Of a stretch of DNA of 36,216 bases, positions 1 to 9,446 are shown piece after piece. Source of the DNA: Candidatus Solibacter usitatus (GTDB lineage Bacteria; Acidobacteriota; Terriglobia; Bryobacterales; Bryobacteraceae); the NCBI GenBank assembly GCA_016213245.1, contig JACRBC010000094.1, forward strand, positions 1 to 36,216. The letters run 5' to 3'. Both the position numbers and the translations under genes were made by a program. The first letter of the stretch is position 1. Each line of letters begins with the position of its first letter. The notes beneath the pieces are model-generated. The model was not told the DNA's origin. It made no database searches and worked only from the letters and a program-made list of their open reading frames with translations.

Positions 1-2142
1 CGCGTACGTGTTCTTGCCTGTCGCGTCGCCATAGTTGTCCGTGTAGCCAATCGTCGTCGTCGGAACCGTCGCCCCCGCCTCCACCTCCACCACCGGCGTC
101 TTCACCGTCAACGGGTTGCCCGCGATGTCGTACGTCACTTCGGTGATCGCCGGGCCTGTCCCTTCCGGCCAGCTCCTGGTCTCCTTCGTGACGTTGCCGC
201 GCGTCGTGTAGCCCCCAACCCGCGCCGGATCGAATTGAACGATGGAGAAGTAGCTGGCGGCGCTCCCCCCGTCGTACTCGTACGCCACGGAAGACTCCGC
301 CGCCTGGGGCGCCGGCGCATATCGGGTGATCGTCTCCGCCGCCACCAGCCCCCGCAGGTGCACCGGCGCCGCCGTATAGGCCGCCTCCGTCTTGAAAGTG
401 CGATCCACGCACCGCGTCGCGCTCGTTGCCCCGAAGTCCCGCTCACACTCCTGGTTGACGTTGTTGTGCTCGTCGACTGAATAGCCGAAGGTTCGCGTCG
501 CGGTCACCGTGCCCACCGTTGTCGACGTTTGGGTGATCCGCGGATCGTTTGGTATCGCCTGTTCCGTGCTTGGCGTGATCGACGTGTTCGCGGGGCCCCG
601 CTGCTGCCACGTGTGCGTCACAGTCCGCAGCGTCGATGAGTTCGGAATCTTGGCGGCGGTGTTGAATTCGCGTCCTTCCCGCCAGCCCGGAAACCCCAGC
701 GGCGGAAATATCGCCGCGCTCAGCGCGTTCCCGGAGAACGTGTGCTCCGTCTGCCGCAGGGCCGTTCCCGCCGCGTCGTTCTCCGTCACCGCAACCGCCA
801 GGTTTCCCGTCTGCTGTTGCAAGGTCGGGCAACTGTATTCGCTCCAGCTCAGCACGGTCGAACCGTCGTTCTCATACACCTTGCGCGTCTTCAGCCGGCG
901 ATAGATCAGAAAGTCTCCGTACAGCCCATCGTTGTCGGCCGTGTCGGCCGCATATCCCCTCCATGTGTACTTGACAACCCCGCCAGTTGGCAACGTGGTC
1001 TCCGCCAGCTCAGCGTAACTGTTGTACTTGAAGGCGAACTTGCTCCCGTCAGGCAGTTCGAGTTCCCACGGGAGAGTAGGGTTATTGTCATAGTCGTTGA
1101 TATTGGGCTGGTCCACATATGCCGCGCCCGGGAACAGGGCCTTCACCTTCTTGATGGTCTCCCCTGTTGCGAGCAGGGTGTCGGACAGGGCTTTGTATCG
1201 GACATACACAGTGTGAGGCGTGGAGGCAGTGGCGGATGAGAAGCCCGTGTACGTGATCCGATCTTCTCCAGGATGATTCCCTGTCAATCCGTAGTCGATG
1301 GATACGGTTCGCCCGAGCGGGTCGTGGACCTCCAGTGGCCTGCCCCATGGGTCATCGGCTCGCCCGGCTACCGAATACACAAAGGTGACCAGGTTGCCGT
1401 GGCGGTCCGATATCCACCGCAGCTTTCCGCCCTCCATGCGGTACCTTGTTCCATCCTTCTTGTACAACGTCCCGTCGATGTTGTACGAGGAACTGTTGCT
1501 TTGATCGATCACATCGGCGGCCGTGACCAGCGTCATGGAAGAGCCGTCTTTGCTGGCGAACACTTTTCCGCGGTTGAAGGCCGTATACGGAATTACGCTG
1601 CCGCCAATACATTGTTGCGCTGGCTGCGCCACTCCGCTTGTGCCCGCATCCACCAGCTCAACGTCGCTGCCATCTCCTTCAATCCAATGCAGCCGGGTGA
1701 TGGAGTTGGCCACGTAGCTGATGGCGCTGTTGCCGCCGGAGCACCAAAGCTGCTCCGAATCGTTCCGGCGCTCCATCACGGGCATTCCATAGCCCATGTC
1801 TGCCACCCTCGATCCAACCAGCGTGGGGTAAAGGACACTGGGCGCATTCGGCGCGCTTTGCGTTGCCCGCACGATCCAGTGCCGCTGCTGCGGCAATAGC
1901 ATCTGGAACAGGACATCTCCTCGTCCGCCGGCCGAAAGAAATGGAATCGTCAACGACGCCGAGCCGCTGAACAGGTTGATCGACTCGATCTTCGAGAGCG
2001 CCCAGGAGCCGTCCGCGGTTCCAGGCTGGATCGCCGGCGGCGTCGCGCCATCCAGAAGAGTGCGCGAAATCTGGCCGGCCAGCGGCAAAGCCATGACGGC
2101 CAGCCCCACGAAGATCTTTGACTGCCAATGCATTCGATTCAT
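1..2142 (-). CDS. RHS-repeat secreted protein, 3' part beyond the window
   Basis: This frame is open without a stop from the ATG at 2142 to base 1, giving 714 codons; the C-terminal part lies outside the window. The N-terminus (MNRMHWQSKIFVGLAVMALPLAG) is a typical signal peptide. RHS/YD-like repeat units are visible, for example RWISDRHGNLVTFVYS and DPLGRTVSIDYG mid-protein, then VTYDIAGNPLTVKT and IGYTDNYGDATG near the edge. RHS proteins are large secreted or surface beta-shell proteins, some carrying toxins in the missing C-terminus, so no toxin claim can be made. The start is 20 bp after the stop of the preceding gene, so it is probably the last visible gene of a minus-strand operon. A second ATG at 2133 is also possible; GAGAGG lies just upstream of both. 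Confidence 0.85.
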   Translation of the reverse strand, partial: MNRMHWQSKIFVGLAVMALPLAGQISRTLLDGATPPAIQPGTADGSWALSKIESINLFSGSASLTIPFLSAGGRGDVLFQMLLPQQRHWIVRATQSAPNAPSVLYPTLVGSRVADMGYGMPVMERRNDSEQLWCSGGNSAISYVANSITRLHWIEGDGSDVELVDAGTSGVAQPAQQCIGGSVIPYTAFNRGKVFASKDGSSMTLVTAADVIDQSNSSSYNIDGTLYKKDGTRYRMEGGKLRWISDRHGNLVTFVYSVAGRADDPWGRPLEVHDPLGRTVSIDYGLTGNHPGEDRITYTGFSSATASTPHTVYVRYKALSDTLLATGETIKKVKALFPGAAYVDQPNINDYDNNPTLPWELELPDGSKFAFKYNSYAELAETTLPTGGVVKYTWRGYAADTADNDGLYGDFLIYRRLKTRKVYENDGSTVLSWSEYSCPTLQQQTGNLAVAVTENDAAGTALRQTEHTFSGNALSAAIFPPLGFPGWREGREFNTAAKIPNSSTLRTVTHTWQQRGPANTSITPSTEQAIPNDPRITQTSTTVGTVTATRTFGYSVDEHNNVNQECERDFGATSATRCVDRTFKTEAAYTAAPVHLRGLVAAETITRYAPAPQAAESSVAYEYDGGSAASYFSIVQFDPARVGGYTTRGNVTKETRSWPEGTGPAITEVTYDIAGNPLTVKTPVVEVEAGATVPTTTIGYTDNYGDATGKNTYA

Positions 2143-2162
2143 GGCCTCTCTGCACCCGCGCT

Positions 2163-2546
2163 TCACGGTTCCACCACCAACGCCGCCTGCACTCCCGGCA
2201 CCTGGTCCAATGACACCCAATAAGTCCCCGGCGTCAGCACCACTTCATGCCACGACTCCCGGGGCTTCACCTTCACCGGCTTCTCGACCTTGAATCCCGC
2301 CGCGGGATTCGCCGCCCCTTGATCTCGAATTGTCACCGTCGGCGACGGCACCAGCGTAAAGTTCTCCACCAGCACGGTGGCCTTGCCGGCCTTCACCCGC
2401 GCGGGTGTCACGGAGAAATTCCGTACGCTCACTTGAACGCGGATGATCTGCGGTTCGCCGGCCCCCTCCAGCCTCCCGGCGCTCCCGGCCAGCCCAAGTA
2501 CCGCAATCGCGATCACGCCCAACCGCCAAGTCTTCGCTGTTCTCAT
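2163..2546 (-). CDS. small secreted beta-sandwich-like protein
   Basis: The protein has 127 aa and starts MRTAKTWRLGVIAIAVLGLAG, a clear signal peptide. The ATG at 2546 is preceded at 9 nt by GGAGGG, which favours it over the longer in-frame start at 2585. The mature part has alternating beta strands (IIRVQVSVRNFSVTP, KAGKATVLVENFTLV, PGTYWVSL), resembling a cupredoxin-like or Ig-like fold. There is no Cys/His/Met copper set, so a metal role is not supported. It lies between the BACON/Ig protein (32 bp upstream) and the RHS protein (20 bp downstream), which suggests cotranscription and a shared envelope role. The specific function is unknown. Confidence 0.75.
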   Translation of the reverse strand: MRTAKTWRLGVIAIAVLGLAGSAGRLEGAGEPQIIRVQVSVRNFSVTPARVKAGKATVLVENFTLVPSPTVTIRDQGAANPAAGFKVEKPVKVKPRESWHEVVLTPGTYWVSLDQVPGVQAALVVEP

Positions 2547-2578
2547 GTCAGTGATCCCTCCAAGACAGAGCCGTCCCC

Positions 2579-5500
2579 TCACCAAATCCGCACATACGCC
2601 ACCTCCCGCTTGTTCGGATCCGCCACCTGCGTCGCCGTCACCGTCACGATCGTCCCCGGCGTCAGCCAGCCCGCGTCGTGCGTGTATACCCCGTAGTACG
2701 TAATGCTCCCCAGGTTCGGCGAAAGCGAGTACGTCACGCTCCCCAGCGACGTCATGAACTGCGCCGTCTGCCCGTAGGTCAGGTCCAGCAGGTACGACCC
2801 GCCCGCCAGCACTCCCATCAGCTTCGCGTAGGTTGAGCCGCTGTCCGTCGCATCCGACGGATTCGTCGCAATCACCTGCACTTGTGTCCCCGCCGTCTGG
2901 TAACCCACCTGCGCCGGCGTGTACACCCCCGTCGCGCTGATCGAACCATAAAATGACGACGACGGATTCAGGCTCCAGTTCACTGGGCTCAACACGCTAT
3001 TCCCCCGGTACGCCGTAAACACCGGAAACGCCGGGTTGTACCCGCCGTTCAGCAGCATCTTCACAAACGGCGCGGCCGGCTGCACCGTGATCGGCGTCCC
3101 CGGCGGATTGTTCACTGTCACGTTCCGTGTGATCGGAAGCGTTTGCGCCGGGTTGTCTCCGTCCGTCGCCATCACCTTGATCGTGTGGACGCCGTTCGCC
3201 ACCGTCCGCGAATCCCACGTGAAGCTCCACCCCACGTTCGGGCAACCGGCCCGCAGAGGATAGTCCGTGCAGATCGTGCTCGCCAGGTTCCGCGTCACCG
3301 GAATGCCCTGCACCACGTCGTCCACGTACAACTGCACGTTGGTGATCGCGTTCTCCACCCGCGTGAAGTTGTCGATCGCCCAGCCCGTAATCGCCACCGC
3401 TGAGCCCGTCACCGTCGCCCCCGCCGCCGGCGCCGTGAAACCCGCGTTCGGAGGCAGCGCCGCCGGATTCGCGCTCAGGTCCCACGTGCCCTTTGCCACG
3501 CCGACCGTCTGTGTGTACCCGGCCGAGTTCTGCATGCTCGCGAATCCCGTCACCATCGCCCCCGTAAACCCCGGCTTGAACTCCACCCGCAACGCTACCG
3601 TCGTCACCAGCCCGGCCACCGTTACCGACGATCCAACCCCCTGCACCCGGCACTGGCTGTTTTCCACCGACGTCTGGTCGCCCGCGTACACCGGCATCGA
3701 AAACGCCGAGCCCGAGTTCTCCTGCACCCGGATCTCGTGCCCCAGCAGCGTCCCCGGCCTCACCAGGATCGAGCACGCATTTTGCAATTGGGTGATCGCC
3801 GGGCTGATCAGCGCGTTCAGCTCCGTCAGCGTCACCCCCGCCTCTTGCGTCACCTGGAACTCGAAAGTCTGGCTCAGCGCCGACCCCGACGCCGGCGACA
3901 CCGCCATCGTTCCCGGCAGCGAGTACAAATTCAGATTCACCGTCGCCGTCGCCGTCCCGCCCCCCTGCGCGTGCGTCGCCCGGATCACCGCCGTCGCATT
4001 CCCCGGCGATACCGTGTCCGGCGCCCGGTACAGCCCCGGCGAGACAAACGTCCCCGGCCCGCTATCCACCGTCCACCCCACCAGCGTCGTCTGGTCAAAG
4101 CCCCCGATCGTCGCCACAAACTGGTACTGGTCCCCGTGGTTCAGCGTCACCGACCCGGCCGACAACACCACCACCGACGCCGCCGCTTGCGTCACCGCCA
4201 CGGTCTTGCCGTCCACCGTCACGCTTCCCGCCCGGCTCGCCCCAGTCGCGTTGCTGTCCCCGCTCACCGTGATCAGCGCCGTCCCCGTCCCCGACGCCGG
4301 CGTCGCGTGCAGCCATGTCTGGCTCGCCGCCGCCGTCCACGGAGCCGCCGTCCCGCACGTCAACTGCACCGTCTTCGGATCGCTCCCGCCCTGCACCGCC
4401 AGCGTCAGCGGGCTTAAGCTACTACATGGCGGATGCTGCGTCACCGTGAACCCAACCCCGGCCAGCGTCACCGTCGCCGTCCGCACCGTCGTTCCGCTGT
4501 AGGCGTCCACCTGCAATTGCGCCGCCGCCGCGCCCGTCCCCGACGCCGGCGCCATGCGCAGCCACGTATCCGTACCCGTCGATGACGTCCACGGCGCCCC
4601 TGTCGCGCAGCTCACCGTGCCGTTGATCGCCGCCGCCGGCGACCCCAGCGTCGTGTTCGCGAACGTGTGCGTGCACGCCGCGTCCTGCCGCACGCTCACC
4701 GCCGTTCCGTCCACAATGATCGTCCCTGTCCGCGACGTCGATCCCGGCAGCGCCTGCGCTGTCACCGTGATGCTCCCGCTCCCCGTCCCGCTGCTCGCGC
4801 TCAGGCTCACCCACGTCACCCCGTTCGTCGACGCCGTCCAGTTGTATCCCGCCGGACAGCTCCCCAGCGTCACCGTCTGCCCTCCCGCCGCCGCTCCCCA
4901 CGCCAGCGATCCCGGCGTCACCGTGCACATCCCCGACGAGGGCAGCAGCGTCACCGCCGCCGCCCCGCTCATCGCCGGATTTCCCGTGCTCACCGCCGTC
5001 ACCGTCGCGCTCGTGCTCGCCGCGATGCTCGCCGGAGCCTGGTACAAACCCGTCGACGCGTTGATTGTCCCCGCGCCCGTCGCCGGCGTCACGCTCCACG
5101 CCGCCGCCATGTTGGCCGTGAATTGCGTGCTTCCCGAAGCCTGCAAGCTCTGCGTCGCAGGTGTCACCACCAGCGCCGCCGGCTCCAGCACCACCATCGC
5201 CGACGCCATCACCGTCCCGCCCGCCGTCTGCCGCGCCTCCACCGTCACCGTCGTTTCCGACGCCACCGCCGCCGGAGCCGTGTACTGCCCCGCCGTCGTG
5301 ATCGTCCCCGAGTTCGCCGCCGGATTCAACGCCCACACCACCGGCGTAAACCCCGCGCTGAAGCTCGCGCTCTGCGCCGCCTTCAGCCGCACCGACGCCG
5401 GCGTCACCGCCGCGCTGTACTCCTCCGTCGCTATCACCCGCCCGCCCAGCCGGATGTACTCCCGGGTCGGCGGAGCCTGCCCCCAGCACATCGCCGCCAA

Positions 5501-5668
5501 AAAGAACCACGCCCAGCCCGCCACTCGGGGACACGCCGCAATACGGCGCCCAAGTTGAGCGAATGGGGACACCCCAAAATGCGGCGCCACAGGCGCCGCA
5601 TTTTGGGGTGTCCCCCGCTCGCTGTCCCCCTCGGCGAACTGTGAAATAGAGATTTGATGACCTGACAT
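2579..5668 (-). CDS. large secreted BACON/Ig-like repeat protein
   Basis: The maximal frame is 1029 aa. Three consecutive BACON-like repeats of about 80 aa, each opening with Cys, cover roughly residues 245-490 (cores TWVSLSASSGTGSGSITV, TWLRMAPASGTGAAAAQL and TWLHATPASGTGTALITV). They are flanked by Ig-like units of the type GTITTAGQYTAPA, and a Big_9-like Ig domain (GFTAPAAGATVTGSAVAITG...) lies at about residues 735-860. BACON and Ig-like repeats usually bind carbohydrate or mediate adhesion. A hydrophobic signal (VAGWAWFFLAAMCWGQA) begins only at residue 49. The first 48 codons run through a 24-bp palindrome, so a GTG start at 5524 (981 aa) is a real alternative; neither start has a good Shine-Dalgarno. 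After the signal comes TREYIRLGGRVIATEE, which resembles the tail of RHS cores. Confidence 0.85.
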   Translation of the reverse strand: MSGHQISISQFAEGDSERGTPQNAAPVAPHFGVSPFAQLGRRIAACPRVAGWAWFFLAAMCWGQAPPTREYIRLGGRVIATEEYSAAVTPASVRLKAAQSASFSAGFTPVVWALNPAANSGTITTAGQYTAPAAVASETTVTVEARQTAGGTVMASAMVVLEPAALVVTPATQSLQASGSTQFTANMAAAWSVTPATGAGTINASTGLYQAPASIAASTSATVTAVSTGNPAMSGAAAVTLLPSSGMCTVTPGSLAWGAAAGGQTVTLGSCPAGYNWTASTNGVTWVSLSASSGTGSGSITVTAQALPGSTSRTGTIIVDGTAVSVRQDAACTHTFANTTLGSPAAAINGTVSCATGAPWTSSTGTDTWLRMAPASGTGAAAAQLQVDAYSGTTVRTATVTLAGVGFTVTQHPPCSSLSPLTLAVQGGSDPKTVQLTCGTAAPWTAAASQTWLHATPASGTGTALITVSGDSNATGASRAGSVTVDGKTVAVTQAAASVVVLSAGSVTLNHGDQYQFVATIGGFDQTTLVGWTVDSGPGTFVSPGLYRAPDTVSPGNATAVIRATHAQGGGTATATVNLNLYSLPGTMAVSPASGSALSQTFEFQVTQEAGVTLTELNALISPAITQLQNACSILVRPGTLLGHEIRVQENSGSAFSMPVYAGDQTSVENSQCRVQGVGSSVTVAGLVTTVALRVEFKPGFTGAMVTGFASMQNSAGYTQTVGVAKGTWDLSANPAALPPNAGFTAPAAGATVTGSAVAITGWAIDNFTRVENAITNVQLYVDDVVQGIPVTRNLASTICTDYPLRAGCPNVGWSFTWDSRTVANGVHTIKVMATDGDNPAQTLPITRNVTVNNPPGTPITVQPAAPFVKMLLNGGYNPAFPVFTAYRGNSVLSPVNWSLNPSSSFYGSISATGVYTPAQVGYQTAGTQVQVIATNPSDATDSGSTYAKLMGVLAGGSYLLDLTYGQTAQFMTSLGSVTYSLSPNLGSITYYGVYTHDAGWLTPGTIVTVTATQVADPNKREVAYVRIW
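5565..5615. repeat. REPIN-like perfect palindrome, 24-bp arms
   Basis: The arms 5565-5588 and 5592-5615 are exactly complementary around the loop ACA; the outer ends read GGGGACACCCC. A degenerate related copy (GGGGACACGCCGC and CGGCGCC) lies just beside it at 5527-5550, and another TGTCCCCC lies at 5623-5630. Paired inverted units of this kind are typical of REP/REPIN elements mobilised by RAYT transposases. No RAYT gene is in the window. The palindrome separates the carboxypeptidase-regulatory gene from the BACON gene and could also act as an RNA hairpin or attenuator. Confidence 0.7.
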
Positions 5669-5672
5669 TCGC

Positions 5673-6380
5673 CTACCGCCCCTTCACTTCCACTGCCGTC
5701 CGCTTCTCTTTCGTCCCCGCCGCGCTCTTCTTGATCACGTACGCTGCCCGCTCCTGCCCCCACGGCCGCCCTGCTTCGTCGGAAAACAGCAACCCCGCCC
5801 CCTCTACCACCAGCGGCAGATCCCGGTCCGCCGGTACCATCGCCTCCAGTACGTGTACGTCTCCCACCGTCCGCGCCAGCGGCAACTCCACCCACCGCCC
5901 CTCCGGCAGCGCCACCGTCGCCCGCAGCCGCGTCCCCACGCTCTTCCCCTTCCCCGCCACCTTCTTTTCCAGGTCCGTTACCTCGAACTTCAGCAGCACG
6001 CCGGCCCCGGCCTCGATCGAAGCGTTGTTGGCCTTTTGCCCGCTCTTTACCGTCACCCGCGGAGGATTCGCCTCCCACACGCACGGATCCACGTAATCCT
6101 GCCCCGGCGTCGTCGCGCACAACACGTACGTCCCCGCCGCCAGCCCCGTGATCTGAAACCCCCCGTTCGCATCCGTCCCCACCACGCCCACCGGGCCCTG
6201 GCCCGTCGCCTCGTCCGTGATCTGCCGCACCCAGGTCACCACCGCCCGCAGCCCCGCCTTGCTCCCCGCCGCCGTCACCTGCCCATTGATCTCCGCCGTC
6301 CCCGCCTTGCCCTGCTGCTGCCCAAACCCCGCCGCCCCCAGCGCCGCCGCCAGCCCCGCCAGACACACCAGTCGCTTCAT
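5673..6380 (-). CDS. secreted carboxypeptidase-regulatory-like domain protein
   Basis: The protein has 235 aa with signal peptide MKRLVCLAGLAAALGAAGFGQ. Residues of about 30-120 match the CarboxypepD_reg beta-sandwich pattern: INGQVTAAGSKAGLRAVVTW, then GTDANGGFQITGLAAGTYVL. The remainder is beta-rich without catalytic motifs. The start at 6380 is chosen because GGGGAG lies 6 nt upstream and the signal peptide begins there; the frame stays open to 6629 but that extension would cover the promoter. It is probably the first gene of the minus-strand operon running to the RHS gene. It is likely an envelope-exposed accessory protein, with no enzymatic activity evident. Confidence 0.8.
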   Translation of the reverse strand: MKRLVCLAGLAAALGAAGFGQQQGKAGTAEINGQVTAAGSKAGLRAVVTWVRQITDEATGQGPVGVVGTDANGGFQITGLAAGTYVLCATTPGQDYVDPCVWEANPPRVTVKSGQKANNASIEAGAGVLLKFEVTDLEKKVAGKGKSVGTRLRATVALPEGRWVELPLARTVGDVHVLEAMVPADRDLPLVVEGAGLLFSDEAGRPWGQERAAYVIKKSAAGTKEKRTAVEVKGR

Positions 6381-6458
6381 GATTTCTCCCCGTTTCTCGC
6401 ACCCCCCGTCACATAACTCCCGGCGGCTTCGTGCTGCTATGAGATCCGTTCGTCTGAA

Positions 6459-6487
6459 TTTACACCATCCCCCGCCCCGCCTGTCAA
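6459..6487 (-). promoter_or_regulatory. sigma70-like promoter for the 5673-6380 gene
   Basis: Read on the minus strand, a perfect TTGACA (6487-6482) is followed after 17 bp by TGTAAA (6464-6459, 4 of 6 to TATAAT). Transcription would start near 6452 and give a leader of about 70 nt before the ATG at 6380. The rest of 6381-6715 shows no gene. Confidence 0.55.
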
Positions 6488-7036
6488 GAGAAATCTGACG
6501 ATGCCTTGCGAATTTCTTGACCTTCCACAGAAACCTCCCCCGTTCGCCCAAGTCCGCCCCCGTTTCCCCCAACCAGAAAATCGCGTTCACAGCCAACGCA
6601 CATATATTTTCGCCGCCCATCTCACTCACCCCAAACCACTTACCGTTTTCGCCCCTCGCAACTGCGTCAGGAAATCGAAATCGATACCCATACTCCCTGC
6701 CGAGGTTAGATCCCTGTGCCCGATATCAAGAACACCATCCAATCCGGCCCCGGCCGCCGCGGCCCCGGCGCTCGCGAAGCCATGCTCCGCTCCTCCGGAC
6801 ACGCCTTCCAGCACGGTAATGGCGCCGGTCCTTCCGTCGCTTTCCGCCACCAGGGCCGCGCCGAATTCGAGCGCCTCGTCCTCCGCCCCGCCCCCCACTC
6901 CCTCATCGGTAACTCGCGCCTTCAGGCTCGCCTCGCCTCTGACGAGTCCCGTCTTCTCCGGGCTCGCGTCTCCATCCTCCAAGCCGGTCGCAAACTCCAC
7001 AAGGCCACCCCCTGTTTCATGCTTGCCTCCAAAGCG

Positions 7037-7065
7037 TTGATAACAAAGATATTAACTGCAATAAT
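7037..7065 (+). promoter_or_regulatory. sigma70-like promoter upstream of the acyl-CoA mutase
   Basis: TTGATA at 7037-7042 and AATAAT at 7060-7065 are separated by 17 bp, in an AT-rich island of otherwise GC-rich DNA. It points to the mutase gene, whose ATG is about 310 nt downstream. Overlap with the decayed end of the preceding gene makes it uncertain. Confidence 0.45.
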
Positions 7066-7094
7066 TCGTTTGAAAACGAATTCGAAACGAATTC
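7066..7094 (+). promoter_or_regulatory. candidate operator: inverted repeat plus 11-bp tandem repeat
   Basis: TCGTTT-GA-AAACGA (7066-7079) is an inverted repeat that begins one base after the -10 box. It merges into two copies of AAACGAATTC (7074-7083 and 7085-7094), one helical turn apart, with the palindrome CGAATTCG at 7077-7084. Such a position around the start of transcription would suit a repressor. The regulator is unknown. Confidence 0.35.
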
Positions 7095-7207
7095 ACCCGG
7101 CGCTGAAAACAAAGGAGTTGCAAAATTACTCGCTGTTTCGTTCCACGATTTCGCCCGTTTTTTCCACAGCCCCGTCACTCCCTCGCCCGCCCGCAACTGC
7201 CCTTTGT

Positions 7208-7314
7208 CCCGGGGCTTCAGCCCCGGGCCGCCCAGTATTCCCACGCGCGCCTGAACTACAGAGCCGCGAGCGTCAGCGAGCGGGTCCCCGTAGCCCAGTA
7301 CTCCCGCGCGCCCC
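7208..7314. repeat. intergenic cluster of palindromic and direct repeats
   Basis: A hairpin CCCGGGGCT-TC-AGCCCCGGG lies at 7208-7227. GCCCAGTA(T/C)TCCC followed by CGCGCGCC occurs twice, at 7230-7251 and from 7293. Between them is GAGCCGCGAGCGTCAGCGAGCGGGTCC-like sequence (split here: GAGCCGCGAGCG, then TCA, then GCGAGCGGG) at 7261-7283, with an internal direct repeat GCGAGCG. This last motif recalls a dispersed element that gives spurious 'PLADARGS' peptides in Acidobacteria and Planctomycetes; that link is from memory. Confidence 0.5.
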
Positions 7315-7374
7315 AGCAAGCGGGCCCCCCATCCAACCCGTGACACCACCCCCCGGAAGTAGGAAGATATTCCC

Positions 7375-8940
<1,566 letters not shown>

Positions 8941-8967
8941 CGCTATACTAATAGGAGCCAGGGGCAA

Positions 8968-9387
8968 TTGGATCCCCAAATGCAAATGGATCATCAGATC
9001 CGAGTGCTTGTGGCAAAACCCGGCCTCGATGGACATGACCGCGGTGCGAAAGTCATCGCCCGCGCCCTGCGCGATGCCGGCATGGAAGTGATCTATACCG
9101 GTTTGCGGCAGACGCCGGAAATGATCGTCACTGCCGCCCTCCAGGAAGATGTTCAGGTCATCGGCCTCAGCATCCTGTCGGGCGCCCACAATGCGATCGT
9201 CCCCCGCGTCCTGGATCTGCTTCGTGAAAAGGAGATGGACGACGTCTTGGTCGTCGTTGGCGGCATTATCCCGGATGACGATGCCGCTCGCCTGAAGAAC
9301 CTGGGAGTCGCCGCCGTGTTTCAACCCGGCGCCCCGCTGGAGAAAATCGTCCGCTTCGTCAGGAACGCCGCGTGCGCGGCCGCCTGA
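8968..9387 (+). CDS. icmB: B12-binding small subunit of the acyl-CoA mutase
   Basis: The 139-aa stand-alone cobalamin-binding domain carries DGHDRG (D21, H23, G26), the DxHxxG motif whose His ligates cobalt, then S68xL70 and GG at 98-99, the classic base-off binding set. It completes the mutase encoded 27 bp upstream. The listed start is TTG at 8968, 10 nt after AGGAG; in-frame ATGs at 8980 and 8986 would shorten it by 4 or 6 residues and are equally acceptable. Separate large and small subunits occur in isobutyryl-CoA mutases (IcmA/IcmB) and in archaeal-type methylmalonyl-CoA mutases. Confidence 0.9.
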   Translation: MDPQMQMDHQIRVLVAKPGLDGHDRGAKVIARALRDAGMEVIYTGLRQTPEMIVTAALQEDVQVIGLSILSGAHNAIVPRVLDLLREKEMDDVLVVVGGIIPDDDAARLKNLGVAAVFQPGAPLEKIVRFVRNAACAAA

Positions 9388-9446
9388 CACGGACGCCCCC
9401 CGCGGGCGGCTCCCCCAAACAATTTGTTAGGATTTTGTTACCACCC

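Noticed and set aside
3267..4502. Plus-strand open frame of 411 codons opposite the BACON protein
   Set aside because: The BACON repeats on the minus strand explain the region; the plus product has no signal, domain or ribosome site.
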